A DNA stretch of 49,526 bases from Desulfobacteraceae bacterium (GCA_003599475.1 QZKK01000083.1:1-49526), one strand, 5' to 3'. Counted from the stretch's first letter, positions 38,420 to 48,115 are shown. The notes: generated by a model from the sequence alone, not told the origin. A program made the numbers and translations.

Positions 38420-38815
38420 TCACCTTGCCTTGTCACCGGAATGCCAGTATCGATGGATGGATTTTCGAAAATCTCTTGTATCGATCGGCTTCGTGATATA
38501 CCCGTCGCACCCTGCATCCAAGGCCTTCTCTTCATCGCCTTGCATGGCAAATGAGGTGAGTGCGACTACGGGTGTGTCTTTCAATGACGGATCCTCTTTG
38601 ATGATGCGAGTGGCTGTGAGCCCATCCATGCCGGGAAGCTGTATATCCATCAGGATCAGATCCGGGTGATGCGCACGCGCCAGCTGAATGCCTTTTTCAG
38701 CATCTGTTGCCGTCAGGACCCGATGCCCGTCGAAGTCAAGCAGGGTCCGGACGAGCTTCATGTTGAGTTCGTTGTCTTCGACCACCAAAACGATTTTTGG
38801 GTTCGCAGCGTCCAT
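38420..38815 (-). CDS. Stand-alone receiver protein (DivK/CheY-like)
   Basis: This 131-residue single receiver has the acid pocket VEDNELN, phosphoacceptor LILMDIQLPGMDG near residue 56, switch threonine in VALTSFAM and KPID. There is no output domain. It is similar to receiver 1 of the 35111 protein. It probably shuttles phosphate from the histidine kinase at 39046 to the downstream multi-receiver cyclases. The next gene starts four bases after its stop. Confidence 0.9.
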   Translation of the reverse strand: MDAANPKIVLVVEDNELNMKLVRTLLDFDGHRVLTATDAEKGIQLARAHHPDLILMDIQLPGMDGLTATRIIKEDPSLKDTPVVALTSFAMQGDEEKALDAGCDGYITKPIDTRDFRKSIHRYWHSGDKAR

Positions 38816-39045
38816 AATAATTCCCCGAGTTAGAGAGTGTTCAGTGTTCAGCGTTCAGTGTTCAGCGTTCAGGCGTGCCCAGTCCGAAACCCCTGACACC
38901 TGAACCCCGCCTGCGTGGCCGAAGCCCTGTCAATGCGCTGATTAAGTCACACTCCGGCGAGGCGAAGGCCCGGGACCCTCCTGAAACCCGAAACCTGACA
39001 CCCGAAACCTCTAAAAATGCAAATTCCTGTACGATCAAGAGAAAC
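38816..39045. repeat. Repeat-rich gap: five GTTCAG heptamers and dispersed repeat copy 2
   Basis: At 38839-38873 the heptamer GTTCAG(T/C/G) occurs five times in tandem. CCCGAAACCT occurs twice near 38985-39010. At 39011-39036 lies the second copy of the 26-base repeat also at 21131-21156. No gene is supported. Such GTTCAG strings recur in degenerate form near 41465 and 48439. Confidence 0.6.
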
Positions 39046-41145
39046 CTACATGTATGCCGGAATGATGAAACGGAATGTGCTCCCTTTTCCTTCGCCTCTG
39101 CTTTCAACCCATATCTTTCCGCCGTGCAGCTCAACCAGCTTTTTCGTCAGGGACAATCCCAGTCCCGTCCCTTCATACCGGCGGCTGGTTGAACCGTCGA
39201 CTTGTTCGAACGCATTGAAGATGCGCTCCTGATTTTCCGTGGCGATTCCGATCCCTGTATCGGTAACTGAAAATGCGACGCAGTCGGCGATATCACGCTG
39301 ATCGGCGGGGCCGCTTCCGGGCAGATGTTCGAAAACTTTCATTCCCTCATTGTCATTCCAGCGCTGTCCGGCGCGGACCACCCCTTTGACCATTTGCGCC
39401 CCCAACACGATCTGTCCGCCGTCAGGGGTAAACTTGACCGAATTGGACAGCAGATTGTATATGATCTGTTTCATTTTCCGTTCATCGACAAAAAGCGTAT
39501 CCGGAATCCCGTCGAACGATGCTTCGATCCTGATTCCGTGTTTGAGAGACTTTTCCCGAACCATGTTGAGGCTGCCGGTCAGCATTTCCCGCAGATTCAC
39601 CTCCGAGGGGCTGAGTTCAAGCTTTCCGGCTTCCACCTTCGAAAGATCCAGAATGTCGTTGATCAGGGAGAGCAGATGCTTGCTGCTGCGGAGAACATCG
39701 GTCAAAAATTCTTTCTGCTGTTCGTTGAGTTTCCCGAAGTGATCATCGACAACAAGCTCGGTGAATCCGATAATATGATTCAACGGAGTCCGGAGCTCGT
39801 GGCTCATATTGGCTAAAAACTCGCTTTTGGCCCGGTTTGCCGCCTCCGCCGCCTCTTTCTTGAGCCTCTCTTTCGCCGCCGTGGTCTCCACCAGCTCCTG
39901 CACGTTTTTCTTCAGCTCGGTTTTCATGAACACGAAAGACTCTGCGAGTCGCCCCACCTCATCTTTGAACTTTTTTGGAAGCTCATCGATGGGAGATCCT
40001 TCTTCCTCCGAACCGGTGAAGTCCATCGAAGGCAGATTCTTCGCGTAGGAAGCCAGCATATTGAGCGGACGGGAGGTACGGGAAACCAGAAAATAGGCAA
40101 GGGTCAGGCTGGTGAAGAAGATCAACGTAATGATGATGCTCTGACGCGTGACCACCGCCTTCGCCGGCGCCTGGATCTCGAGCACCGGCACGGTTACGGC
40201 GATATACCAGTCGAATGCTTTGAAATAGCTGACATGCGCCTCGATTTCCTGCGCCCCGGTTTTATTGAATATAACGTAGCGAATCGATTTTTTTTTCTCC
40301 TTCGCCGCCGTCATGATATCCTTGTACAGGAGGTCTCCGGTGGAGTCGTTTCGCAAGGTTTCGAATTCTTCACCGGTCATTCCGGGCGGCGGAATCAGCA
40401 TCTTTCCCAGTCCGTCGAACAGGAATGCGTAGCCTGTTTTGCCGATCTTGATCTTCTCGAAGGTTTTCCTGAGCACATCGACGATTTTTTCCAGCTTCTT
40501 TTTACTTTCTTCTTCGATTTCATCGAAGTCGATCAACGCACAGACCGTCCATCTCCACTTCCGAAACGGGATGAAGTACCCCAGTTTTTTTCGTATATCG
40601 TCGGTACTTGGCTCCTTCCAGAAAAACACGGCCGATTCTCCGTTGTACTTCAACGTGTCGACATTCATCACGCGAGAGATGAGGCGACCCTTCATGTCTT
40701 TGAGCGATTCGATGGAGAGGCCCCGCACCTTTGGGTCGGGATGCGAGAGGATCCGGTTTTCCGGATCGAAGGCAAAGACAAATCCTTTCTGGAAGCCTAT
40801 GGTCTTCATCCATGTCAGACTTCGCTCCTTTGCTTCAGATTCCTTGATGAAACCCTTTTCGGCAAGTTCGGAATACTCCGTCAAAACGGATGCGCAAATG
40901 CCGGAAGTGCTTCTGAGCCGGGAGTTGAGTCCCGTGATCATATCGACCTTATCGGCAAGCAACTTGTTGTAGCCGCCCTGGATGTTGAGTTCGACCAGCT
41001 CCAAAACATTCTGCGCGGAAGCTTTTTCAGACTCCAGCATGGCCTGCCCGACATCCCGGTGGGTAAAAAAGACGATGCCTGTTGCAGTTACCCCCATGAT
41101 CAGTGTGATGAAAAAGATGATTTTCCCTTTGAGGGAAGTGAACAT
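39046..41145 (-). CDS. Membrane sensor histidine kinase (Cache-like sensor, HAMP, HisKA, HATPase)
   Basis: The product is 699 residues from the chosen start. One membrane helix (about 8-28) precedes a large periplasmic region of about 300 residues with Cache-type features ([18 protein letters not shown] and [16 protein letters not shown]). The second helix ([15 protein letters not shown]) and HAMP/coiled coil follow. The HisKA domain has phosphoacceptor H449 in [12 protein letters not shown]. The HATPase has N, G1 and G2 boxes ([20 protein letters not shown]). There is no receiver, so it relies on the separate receivers downstream. ATG 41145 is preferred over 41232 because it follows GAGGACGATT and starts at the membrane-anchor sequence. 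Confidence 0.88.
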   Translation of the reverse strand: MFTSLKGKIIFFITLIMGVTATGIVFFTHRDVGQAMLESEKASAQNVLELVELNIQGGYNKLLADKVDMITGLNSRLRSTSGICASVLTEYSELAEKGFIKESEAKERSLTWMKTIGFQKGFVFAFDPENRILSHPDPKVRGLSIESLKDMKGRLISRVMNVDTLKYNGESAVFFWKEPSTDDIRKKLGYFIPFRKWRWTVCALIDFDEIEEESKKKLEKIVDVLRKTFEKIKIGKTGYAFLFDGLGKMLIPPPGMTGEEFETLRNDSTGDLLYKDIMTAAKEKKKSIRYVIFNKTGAQEIEAHVSYFKAFDWYIAVTVPVLEIQAPAKAVVTRQSIIITLIFFTSLTLAYFLVSRTSRPLNMLASYAKNLPSMDFTGSEEEGSPIDELPKKFKDEVGRLAESFVFMKTELKKNVQELVETTAAKERLKKEAAEAANRAKSEFLANMSHELRTPLNHIIGFTELVVDDHFGKLNEQQKEFLTDVLRSSKHLLSLINDILDLSKVEAGKLELSPSEVNLREMLTGSLNMVREKSLKHGIRIEASFDGIPDTLFVDERKMKQIIYNLLSNSVKFTPDGGQIVLGAQMVKGVVRAGQRWNDNEGMKVFEHLPGSGPADQRDIADCVAFSVTDTGIGIATENQERIFNAFEQVDGSTSRRYEGTGLGLSLTKKLVELHGGKIWVESRGEGKGSTFRFIIPAYM

Positions 41146-41581
41146 CCCCAAATCGTCCTCTGTTATTCTTCGGTTTGATTCTTCATTGTCCGGGTTGATC
41201 GAAACCCAAACCAAACCCAATCCAATCTGCAAGTTTCAAGCCAAGGCATGAAACAGTGCTCCCAGGGAAAGCCTGCGCGTTGGGCGAGAATCCAGTCCGG
41301 AGCAACGGAATCTTGACATTGTATCGGCAGACCGGAAGAATACTTGACCGGCGGAATCACGGAGAACTGCAGTCGCATCCCCGTTCAGCTAAACCGTTTC
41401 AATTTCTATTACCCACCATTCCTATTCGGGCGAAGTCTCCTTGGCTGACTGTTTGACCTTTTAACGCTGAACCGGTGAACGGTGACAGATGTTGATTTAA
41501 GTTTTCAAAGGTAAGGTCGATCTATGGAAATGACTCGACTGCAAAAGATGCAGTCAACCGGAGAATGGAATCATTCAGCAG
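41146..41581. other. Divergent intergenic region
   Basis: The gap lies between the minus-strand kinase operon and the plus-strand DapF-like locus. It includes the hairpin at 41537-41555 and a short GTTCAG-like stretch near 41465. No gene was recognised. Promoters for both directions should lie here. Confidence 0.4.
41537..41555 (+). promoter_or_regulatory. Small hairpin upstream of the DapF-like gene
   Basis: GACTGCA and TGCAGTC form a perfect 7-bp stem with loop AAAGA, about 26 bases before the ATG at 41582. That ATG has no close Shine-Dalgarno sequence. The hairpin could influence translation; this is speculative. Confidence 0.3.
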
Positions 41582-42766
41582 ATGAGCATCATCCCGTTTG
41601 TAAAAACGACATCTTATGGAAACAATTTCGTGATCGTCGACGAAACTGAACAGCCGGCTCTCACCGAGTTTGACAAGCCGGACTTTGCCTATCAGGCAAC
41701 CAATCCAAATTTTGGTGTCGGTTCCGACAATTTTCTGGTGATTCAGCCCTGTACGAAAAAGGTATTGAAAACGATCAACCAGGAGAGGGACTACTGGAGA
41801 AAGCTTCCGAATTCGTCGGCGGCCGATTTCATCTTTAGAATGTTCGAGCCGGACGGAAAGGAAGCGCTCTGTTGCGGAAACGGATTGATGTGTATCGCAG
41901 AGCTTCTGTTCCGGCGATACGGCATCGAGTCGACGCGTATCATGACCGAAATTCCTTCGATGAGCCCCAAAATCAAAATCATCGGTACCGATGCCGAATC
42001 GAAGGCTAGCTGGGCGAACATGGGATACCCGAGGCGGATCCCATGTTCGCTTCTCGGAAAAGATGCAATCGAACCCTACGATGACGCAATCGAATTCCTC
42101 CACAACCTTCCCGTCCGCTTCCGGGCCCATGACCTATCTCCTTTTTCCCACAAACTATCACTTGAGATCTCCGGGTATCTGGTATTTACGGGTGAGCCGC
42201 ACATGGTCGTCTTTACGGACTCAGGCTTCTCCATCGAAGAACTGCGGAATCTGATGTTCATCCGTTCGCGAACCGGTGGAGCCCCGGATTCACCGGAAAA
42301 ACGAGTGGCCTTCGGGTCCTGGCTGATCCATCATATCGGTACTTCCGTCAACAGGCTCTATGGGCATCTCTTCCCTTTCGGGATCAACATCAATTTCGTT
42401 CATTCGGATGAAAACTCAGAAGCACTCGAGTACAGGTGTTTCGAAAGAGGGATATTCCGCGAGACGCTGGCCTGCGGCACAGGTGCCGTTGCAGTTTCTT
42501 TTGTCAGCCGTCGATTGAACCGGATTGGACAAGACCGGATCCGGGTCCTGCCCCATCGGTGCCGTTGGGAGCAGCCAGATGCGGAAATTCTGGTCTTCAA
42601 AGATAAAAGCGGATGGTTCCTATACGGAAGACCTCTTCACCTGTTTGAAGGCCAATTCTTGATGCGAAGGCCATTCCTTTCAGCATCATCCAATCGGAGC
42701 GGCAGCGAAAAAATCGCCTCCGCATCCAACCGGTCGGGGAGATTGGTGGCTTTGTCCCAACCTTAG
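41582..42766 (+). CDS. Long diaminopimelate-epimerase-fold protein (DapF-like)
   Basis: This 394-residue protein contains both DapF half-site signatures. LCCGNGLMCIAELL near residue 99 corresponds to the CGNGxRC box, with Arg replaced by Met. ETLACGTGAVAVSF near residue 298 corresponds to CGTGxxA. Both catalytic cysteines of the two-base epimerase mechanism are present. It also has the N-terminal SYGNNFVIVDE motif. It is much longer than ordinary DapF (about 275 residues), with an inserted stretch near residues 60-75 and a C-terminal tail. It may racemise an amino acid other than diaminopimelate. It is followed by the sensor-MFS gene 44 bases later on the same strand. Confidence 0.7.
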   Translation: MSIIPFVKTTSYGNNFVIVDETEQPALTEFDKPDFAYQATNPNFGVGSDNFLVIQPCTKKVLKTINQERDYWRKLPNSSAADFIFRMFEPDGKEALCCGNGLMCIAELLFRRYGIESTRIMTEIPSMSPKIKIIGTDAESKASWANMGYPRRIPCSLLGKDAIEPYDDAIEFLHNLPVRFRAHDLSPFSHKLSLEISGYLVFTGEPHMVVFTDSGFSIEELRNLMFIRSRTGGAPDSPEKRVAFGSWLIHHIGTSVNRLYGHLFPFGININFVHSDENSEALEYRCFERGIFRETLACGTGAVAVSFVSRRLNRIGQDRIRVLPHRCRWEQPDAEILVFKDKSGWFLYGRPLHLFEGQFLMRRPFLSASSNRSGSEKIASASNRSGRLVALSQP

Positions 42767-42809
42767 TATTGGAAAGCGGTAAATAGAGAGAAAAATAAGG
42801 GGTGCAGCG

Positions 42810-45296
42810 TTGAAGCTAAAACTGATTATCTGTTCGACTATTCTTTTTTTAATCGCCGTTGGATTCAATGCGCTGTTTAACCTCAATTCATTCGATAAGC
42901 TTTATATTGAATCGAATGTGTCCAAATACCGAACCATCGGCGACGACCTCAGGCGGCGGATCGAGACAGGGCTTCAGTATGGAAAAACCCTGCAGAACTA
43001 TTTCGGGATGGAGAATCTGTTGAATGAAACCAAGCAGACCATCGTGGGCAAGCTCGGTGGCGACAGCCATTCTTTCGGCACCTCGGAGGCGATCCTGGAG
43101 CCTGCCGATATCACTTTATCGATTGCGGAACTGGATGGGACCATCCTCTACAGCGACAATCCGGAACGGATCCGCACCCGATTGCCGAAGACAGCAGTTC
43201 CCGGCCGGAGCAAAGAAAAGCCGAAAGCGAAAAATTCACCTCAGGACTACGTGAAGGACCGAAATACCTATATTACCACGATACCGATCCAGGATGGACG
43301 GGATCTACCGGTCGGTTTGATTTCCATATCCTTCGAAGAGAAACAGATCAAGGCCTTTCTGGAAAACAATTACCGTGAGAGCGTAAAACCGATTCTCATC
43401 ATTTCCTCTATCGGTTTGATTCTGCTCATTGGCCTGCTATCCATTTTCACGCCTGCCGATCGAAATTTTCAGTCCGGCAGCAAAAAGCGGATCAGCCTTA
43501 TTGTCTTTCTGGTCATCAGCACCGTTCAAATCTCAACATCGGCATTGTCCGCCTATGGTTTTAAACAGCATTTTCTGGAGGTAAACGAAGAAAATAGCCG
43601 GATCCGGATCGAAAATCTCAAGCGTGACGTCGAAATTTTGATCAAAAGAGGCTTCCAGCTCAATCGCTTGTACAAGATGGACGGCGTACTGGAAAAAATT
43701 GTGGGAACCTCACCCGTACTGAAAGATATCACACTCTATGATCGTAACAACCAACCGCTTTATCGCGCTACCACAAAGCGTGCTACGGATTTTCAGAGAT
43801 CGAAGAACGCCTATACGGAATGGGTCGAAGCGACGAAGCCGATCACGGATCCGGGTTTCCACTTCACCGGTGAGCTGATCCAGAGGGGCACTGCCATAGG
43901 CTCTATTTCCATCAATACTTCAAAGGAGATTCTTTATAGAAAAATTGCAGATATCGGAATCGACTCCCTGACCATCATCGTAATCTCGATTCTTTTCCTG
44001 GTGGAACTTTTGATTCTCATTTTCAAATATATCGATTGGCAGCAGCAAGCCGGGAATAAAAACCTGTCCATGCCCCAATACGGGGTGATACGGCCTGCGG
44101 CGTTTCTTCTGCTTTTCGGTATCGACATTTCAATATCCTTTTTGCCCCTGCATATGGAAACACTCTATGTCCCCATACTGGGGCTTTCCAAGGACACGAT
44201 TATCGGGCTTCCGATTTCCGTAGAATTTCTTTTGGCCGGAATCGCCATCCTGATTTCCGGAATCTGGCTGGACCGCAGAGGATGGCATGAGCCCTTTCTC
44301 GGAGGCCTTCTTCTGGCAGGCTTAGGGGTTCTCTATTCGTGGCTGGCCCCCGATGCGCTTCATTTTATCATTTCTAGAGGCGTTGTCGGCCTCGGCTACG
44401 GCCTGGCCATGATGGCGTCCCAGGGATTTGTCATCACCTTGACGGATGGGCAAAATAAGGCACGGGGCCTCGCTCATTTCTTTGCCGGAGTTTATGCAGG
44501 AAGCATTTGCGGAGGAGCGGCCGGTGCTATGCTCGCGGAACGTATCGGCTACAGTCCAGTCTTTCTGATTGGAGCCGTGATCCTGTTTTCAGTGATTGCG
44601 TATGCCCTGCTCTTTCTGCGCAAGGCAATGAGAAGACCCGCAGGTCTTGGTCAACTCCAACAATCCTTACCTTCCCTCGGCAGTAAGCGTGTGCTGCACT
44701 TTCTTTCAAACAGAGCCGTTCTGAGCCTGATTTTCTTCAGCAGCCTTCCTGCCTCAATCGCTGTGGTCGGATTCTTGAACTATTTTAGCCCAATTTATCT
44801 GAACCGAATCGGCGCCTCGCAATCCACCATCGGGCAGATCCTCATGCTGTATGGTATTTGCCTGATCTATGTCGGCCCCTTCATCAGCCGGTATATCGAT
44901 ACATCGAACGATAAGAGATCGTATGTGTTTTTCGGCTGCATTCTGGGCAGCGGCGCATTGCTAACCTTTCAATTCATGGACGGCCTTGTTGCTGCCATAT
45001 TGGCTGTTTTGCTCCTCGGGCTTTCGAGCAGCTTCGTCCTGGCCTCACAGGCAGTCTATGCCATTACTCTCAGAGTCACACAGGAGCTAGGAGAGGGGAA
45101 AGCGATTGGAATCTTCCGTTCCACCAGTCGAATTGGGCAGGTACTCGGTCCGGTAATTTTCAGTTCGGCAATCCTTGCAGCCAATGTCGATCGAGGGCTT
45201 GCTTATCTGGGAGCGGCCTATCTGGCTGCTGCAGTATTGTTTTTTCTTTTTACACGAGAGCGTTTTAAACCTGCCCTTTCGAAAGGAGATGCATGA
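42810..45296 (+). CDS. Sensor-MFS fusion: two extracytoplasmic sensor segments plus major facilitator transporter
   Basis: This 828-residue protein starts at TTG preceded by AAGGGG. It has a membrane helix (about 4-22), a periplasmic segment (about 23-185) with Cache-like LDGTILYSDNPERI, and a helix pair (about 192-250). A second segment (about 258-375) has ITLYDRNNQPLYR. An MFS transporter of about 12 helices follows (about 385-825), with MFS-like signatures LDRRGWHEPF and GLGYGLAMMASQG. No kinase, GGDEF or methyl-accepting output is present, so the sensor appears to act directly on transport. Such a fusion is unusual. It overlaps the next gene (ATGA) and is probably co-transcribed with the DapF-like gene. 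The transported compound is unknown. Confidence 0.7.
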   Translation: MKLKLIICSTILFLIAVGFNALFNLNSFDKLYIESNVSKYRTIGDDLRRRIETGLQYGKTLQNYFGMENLLNETKQTIVGKLGGDSHSFGTSEAILEPADITLSIAELDGTILYSDNPERIRTRLPKTAVPGRSKEKPKAKNSPQDYVKDRNTYITTIPIQDGRDLPVGLISISFEEKQIKAFLENNYRESVKPILIISSIGLILLIGLLSIFTPADRNFQSGSKKRISLIVFLVISTVQISTSALSAYGFKQHFLEVNEENSRIRIENLKRDVEILIKRGFQLNRLYKMDGVLEKIVGTSPVLKDITLYDRNNQPLYRATTKRATDFQRSKNAYTEWVEATKPITDPGFHFTGELIQRGTAIGSISINTSKEILYRKIADIGIDSLTIIVISILFLVELLILIFKYIDWQQQAGNKNLSMPQYGVIRPAAFLLLFGIDISISFLPLHMETLYVPILGLSKDTIIGLPISVEFLLAGIAILISGIWLDRRGWHEPFLGGLLLAGLGVLYSWLAPDALHFIISRGVVGLGYGLAMMASQGFVITLTDGQNKARGLAHFFAGVYAGSICGGAAGAMLAERIGYSPVFLIGAVILFSVIAYALLFLRKAMRRPAGLGQLQQSLPSLGSKRVLHFLSNRAVLSLIFFSSLPASIAVVGFLNYFSPIYLNRIGASQSTIGQILMLYGICLIYVGPFISRYIDTSNDKRSYVFFGCILGSGALLTFQFMDGLVAAILAVLLLGLSSSFVLASQAVYAITLRVTQELGEGKAIGIFRSTSRIGQVLGPVIFSSAILAANVDRGLAYLGAAYLAAAVLFFLFTRERFKPALSKGDA

Positions 45297-46891
45297 CGCA
45301 GCAAATTGCATCAGTGATGGATTCATTTCCCACAACGGCAGAATTGTACGTAGATCTTGCCTGCAGAAAACTGCCGGTGGTATCGGATGTATTGCATCGA
45401 TTCGGGGATTTGTCCCTGATCGACTACCTGGATCATCTCACCCCTGAATCGGGCAGACCATTTCAGGAGGGAGGGTCTCTTTTTAAGATTATTCATCAGG
45501 AAGTAGCCGATTTGCTGGGGATTGAAATTGCCAGAAAGACGGTTGAAGATCTCGAAAAGGTGCCGATGGTTCTAACGGCAAACCACCAGGGGGTGGATTA
45601 TTTTGCTCAGTCCATTCAAGGCACTCTTATCTTCGCCTTGAACCGAATCGGAAAAAAAGCCGGCTTACAAACGGTTCCCGTCTTTTCCTGTGGCAATGTC
45701 CCCTTAGACAATCTGACCTATCCGCGAGGCGTGCTGCTCTATCGTGTCGAAGAATCCGCTTTGAATGAAATGCCAAAGCGACTCCCACTGTTTCCGGACA
45801 GTATGAAACGGACCATGGTGAGCATGTCTCCTCCGTTTACCGATGCAATGGTTCAAGCGGTAAAGGCGAGACTTTCAAATTTGGTCCGCAAGAACGTAGT
45901 CCAGCAATCCCTCGAGCCCTTTCTTCAGGAGATCCTTGAAAAAGATTACAGACTCGCCTGCAGGCCGGAACTGTCCAGCTATTCTTCCCAAGCCTCGATT
46001 GTAAACCATCGTATCTGGAAGCGGCTGTTTGACAATATTCCAAACGTTCCCGAGCTTATCTATCTAGAGCTCGAAAAGGTAGCCGCAAAGACGCTCGCCG
46101 CTGATCTCGGAAACCAGAAAAGCTTGGGGTTTTTGGTCCTTTTTGATCCCGCGCTCAAAGAAAGGGTCATCGACGAACTCGATGATGCCATGTCCTGCTG
46201 GAACCTTTCCAAGCTCAAGCAAAGACTGAATTCCCGAGGAATCAGCGCCTCACAAATGCCCTTTCTGAATAACTGCGGCACCGTGTTTTTCTGGGGAATT
46301 GATTCATCCGGCCGAAAAATCCCACTCTACCTCGTACGCGAAAGTGCTGGAAAGGAGTATCTTAAAGGCATCGACGACCGGGGGGGCCTTTTTGAATTGT
46401 CATACACACCGGAAAGCATCCTGGACGGGCTGGAGCATAACCGATTGCTCCCTGCGCTTTTTACCTGTTTCCTCGTCTTGTCTTTTGCGAGGGGAATCCG
46501 GTGTCCGGGCGGGTACTTCAAAGAAATGTACGTTCCCGGAATGCATAGAGGATTGGTGAATGCCCTTCGTGAAACCCGAAACGAAGACATCGCCCATCGG
46601 ATCGGTACCTACCGGCGAAGCTACCTCTCAGGAATGATGGCTGTCATGAGTGAGATCAACGGAGAATATCTGGTTCCTGCCGGACCGGTTGAAATTATCT
46701 CCTCAGGGGGATTGACGGGGAAAGACATCGAAAAAATGCAGGCTCTCCGTGTGCGGGAGGCTCATTTGGCCGGCTTGTTTGAAACCATCCAGGATCTGCT
46801 CCCCCCTGAGGAACGTCCTCTGGATTGGAAAAAAGAGTTGGCTAGGGATTGCTTCAAGCTGATGAAAAAAAAGGCGGTACTCCTGAAGTAG
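45293..46891 (+). CDS. Protein of unrecognised family, coupled to the sensor-MFS gene
   Basis: The 532-residue soluble protein has no signal peptide or membrane helix. I do not recognise the family. Conserved-looking parts are VLTANHQGVDYFAQSIQG near residue 86, TVPVFSCGNVPLDNLTYPRG near residue 125 and RCPGGYFKEMYVPGMHRG near residue 402. The first two faintly recall the HUP-type nucleotide-binding start of BshC proteins (an early TGQQ segment and later VPVFW). This is by eye only and not enough to assign a function. Translation is coupled to the sensor-MFS gene (ATGA, GAAAGGAG upstream). A shared terminator follows at 46897. Possibly a ligase or binding protein for the transported compound. 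Confidence 0.6.
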   Translation: MTQQIASVMDSFPTTAELYVDLACRKLPVVSDVLHRFGDLSLIDYLDHLTPESGRPFQEGGSLFKIIHQEVADLLGIEIARKTVEDLEKVPMVLTANHQGVDYFAQSIQGTLIFALNRIGKKAGLQTVPVFSCGNVPLDNLTYPRGVLLYRVEESALNEMPKRLPLFPDSMKRTMVSMSPPFTDAMVQAVKARLSNLVRKNVVQQSLEPFLQEILEKDYRLACRPELSSYSSQASIVNHRIWKRLFDNIPNVPELIYLELEKVAAKTLAADLGNQKSLGFLVLFDPALKERVIDELDDAMSCWNLSKLKQRLNSRGISASQMPFLNNCGTVFFWGIDSSGRKIPLYLVRESAGKEYLKGIDDRGGLFELSYTPESILDGLEHNRLLPALFTCFLVLSFARGIRCPGGYFKEMYVPGMHRGLVNALRETRNEDIAHRIGTYRRSYLSGMMAVMSEINGEYLVPAGPVEIISSGGLTGKDIEKMQALRVREAHLAGLFETIQDLLPPEERPLDWKKELARDCFKLMKKKAVLLK

Positions 46892-46896
46892 ATAAA

Positions 46897-46930
46897 GTTT
46901 TTAGCCGCATCCTGGGATGCGGCTAAAAAC
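46897..46930. terminator. Bidirectional intrinsic terminator
   Basis: A perfect 16-bp inverted repeat (GTTTTTAGCCGCATCC / GGATGCGGCTAAAAAC) with a 2-base spacer lies in the 54-base gap between converging stops. It has T runs on both strands, so it should end the unknown-family gene's transcript and the ABC_sub_bind gene's transcript. Confidence 0.88.
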
Positions 46931-46945
46931 CTCTTCGCATCTCGT

Positions 46946-48115
46946 TCAATTTTTGGGCGGAAGCACGATTTCCTGATAAATCTCGTCTGCAGCCAACATC
47001 ACATCGACGGGGGGGTTATAGCCTATGATCTCTGCGGTCTTTATATTGATCGCTATTTTCGGTGGTGTCTCAAAGATCTGGTTCAACTGGCGGGGCTTGG
47101 CCCCATTGAATACTTTTGCCATGTTTTCAGCATTGAATATGCCGATGAACTTATATCCCTCCTGCTGGGAAAGGCTCATGAGGATTCCGTATTTGACCTC
47201 TTCGGATCCGGTTTGTGAAAAGGTGGGCACTTTTGCCTCATTGGTGATCTTGACAAGTTCGGGGATGCTGCTAGCGGTTACACCGCCCTGGACCGTGACA
47301 TAGATCGCATCACATTTTTTTACAAGTTCACGGAAAGCTGCCTTTACGCTTTCCTCGGCCAGCCGGGTATCGGCCACATCACTCTTGGTGAAAGCGTGGA
47401 CGATCTCAATTCCTCTTTCCTTTGAGACCTTCTCTACCTTATCGAGAGCCGCATAACTCTTTCCTGCGGCGGTGTCCTCATAGGCCAATCCGAGCTTCTT
47501 GAAACCGACCGTATCATGGAAAATTCGAATCTGCCGTTCGTTCAACGTAGGATCGACCTGGGCATGGAAATGGTCGAACCCGGAATCTTCAATGCTCTTG
47601 ATTATCCCGGCGCCGACGGCATCAGAAACCGAAAAGGCAAGTGTTGGAGTGCTGTGTTTGTTGTTGGCAAGATCCTGACCGGCCCACGTGCCCATTGCGA
47701 TGATGAGGTCGATGTCTTTTTTATCATTGACCCGCTTGATGATTGCAGCCGCCATTTTTTCCCTTATCTTGTCGTCCCATTTGGCACTGTAGTGTGCATC
47801 AGGAACGAACTCAAGATATTTGCTTTTTGCTTTGTTCGCCAACCATTTCCAAAATTCGACTGTCTGCTCCCCTTTTTGAGGAGGGATATCACTGTTTTCA
47901 ATCCATCCTAGCCGCATGAGACCATTAATGGTTACTTCTAGAAACTGCTGGTAAGAGATATACTCTCCCCCCTCGTAATAGGCGACCCGCCACTTTTTCC
48001 CGTTGTTCAGGGTGGGGGCCATGCCGAAATCCCCCTTTTCGGAAGCGGCTGCCGGCATACTTACCAGCATCAAAAACACGAAAAGGAAGATAAATAGCTT
48101 TTTTCGAAGATCCAT
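46946..48115 (-). CDS. ABC_sub_bind-family periplasmic binding protein
   Basis: The product is 389 residues from the chosen start. A Sec signal peptide (LRKKLFIFLFVFLMLVSMPAAASEKG) suggests cleavage near Ala-Ser 23-24. The mature part has two periplasmic-binding lobes of the PF04392 type: IDLIIAMGTWAGQDLANN, TPTLAFSVSDAVGAGI, KLGLAYEDTAAGKSYAALD and IYVTVQGGVTASSIPEL. Proteins of this family bind tryptophan or other small molecules for ABC importers. No ABC permease or ATPase lies nearby. I chose ATG 48115 because AAGGAGGG precedes it and it begins the signal peptide, rather than the 51-residue longer frame. It converges on the sensor-MFS operon. Confidence 0.82.
   Translation of the reverse strand: MDLRKKLFIFLFVFLMLVSMPAAASEKGDFGMAPTLNNGKKWRVAYYEGGEYISYQQFLEVTINGLMRLGWIENSDIPPQKGEQTVEFWKWLANKAKSKYLEFVPDAHYSAKWDDKIREKMAAAIIKRVNDKKDIDLIIAMGTWAGQDLANNKHSTPTLAFSVSDAVGAGIIKSIEDSGFDHFHAQVDPTLNERQIRIFHDTVGFKKLGLAYEDTAAGKSYAALDKVEKVSKERGIEIVHAFTKSDVADTRLAEESVKAAFRELVKKCDAIYVTVQGGVTASSIPELVKITNEAKVPTFSQTGSEEVKYGILMSLSQQEGYKFIGIFNAENMAKVFNGAKPRQLNQIFETPPKIAINIKTAEIIGYNPPVDVMLAADEIYQEIVLPPKN

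Noticed and set aside
38839..38873. CRISPR array
   Set aside because: The units are only seven bases with no spacers, and no cas gene is present.
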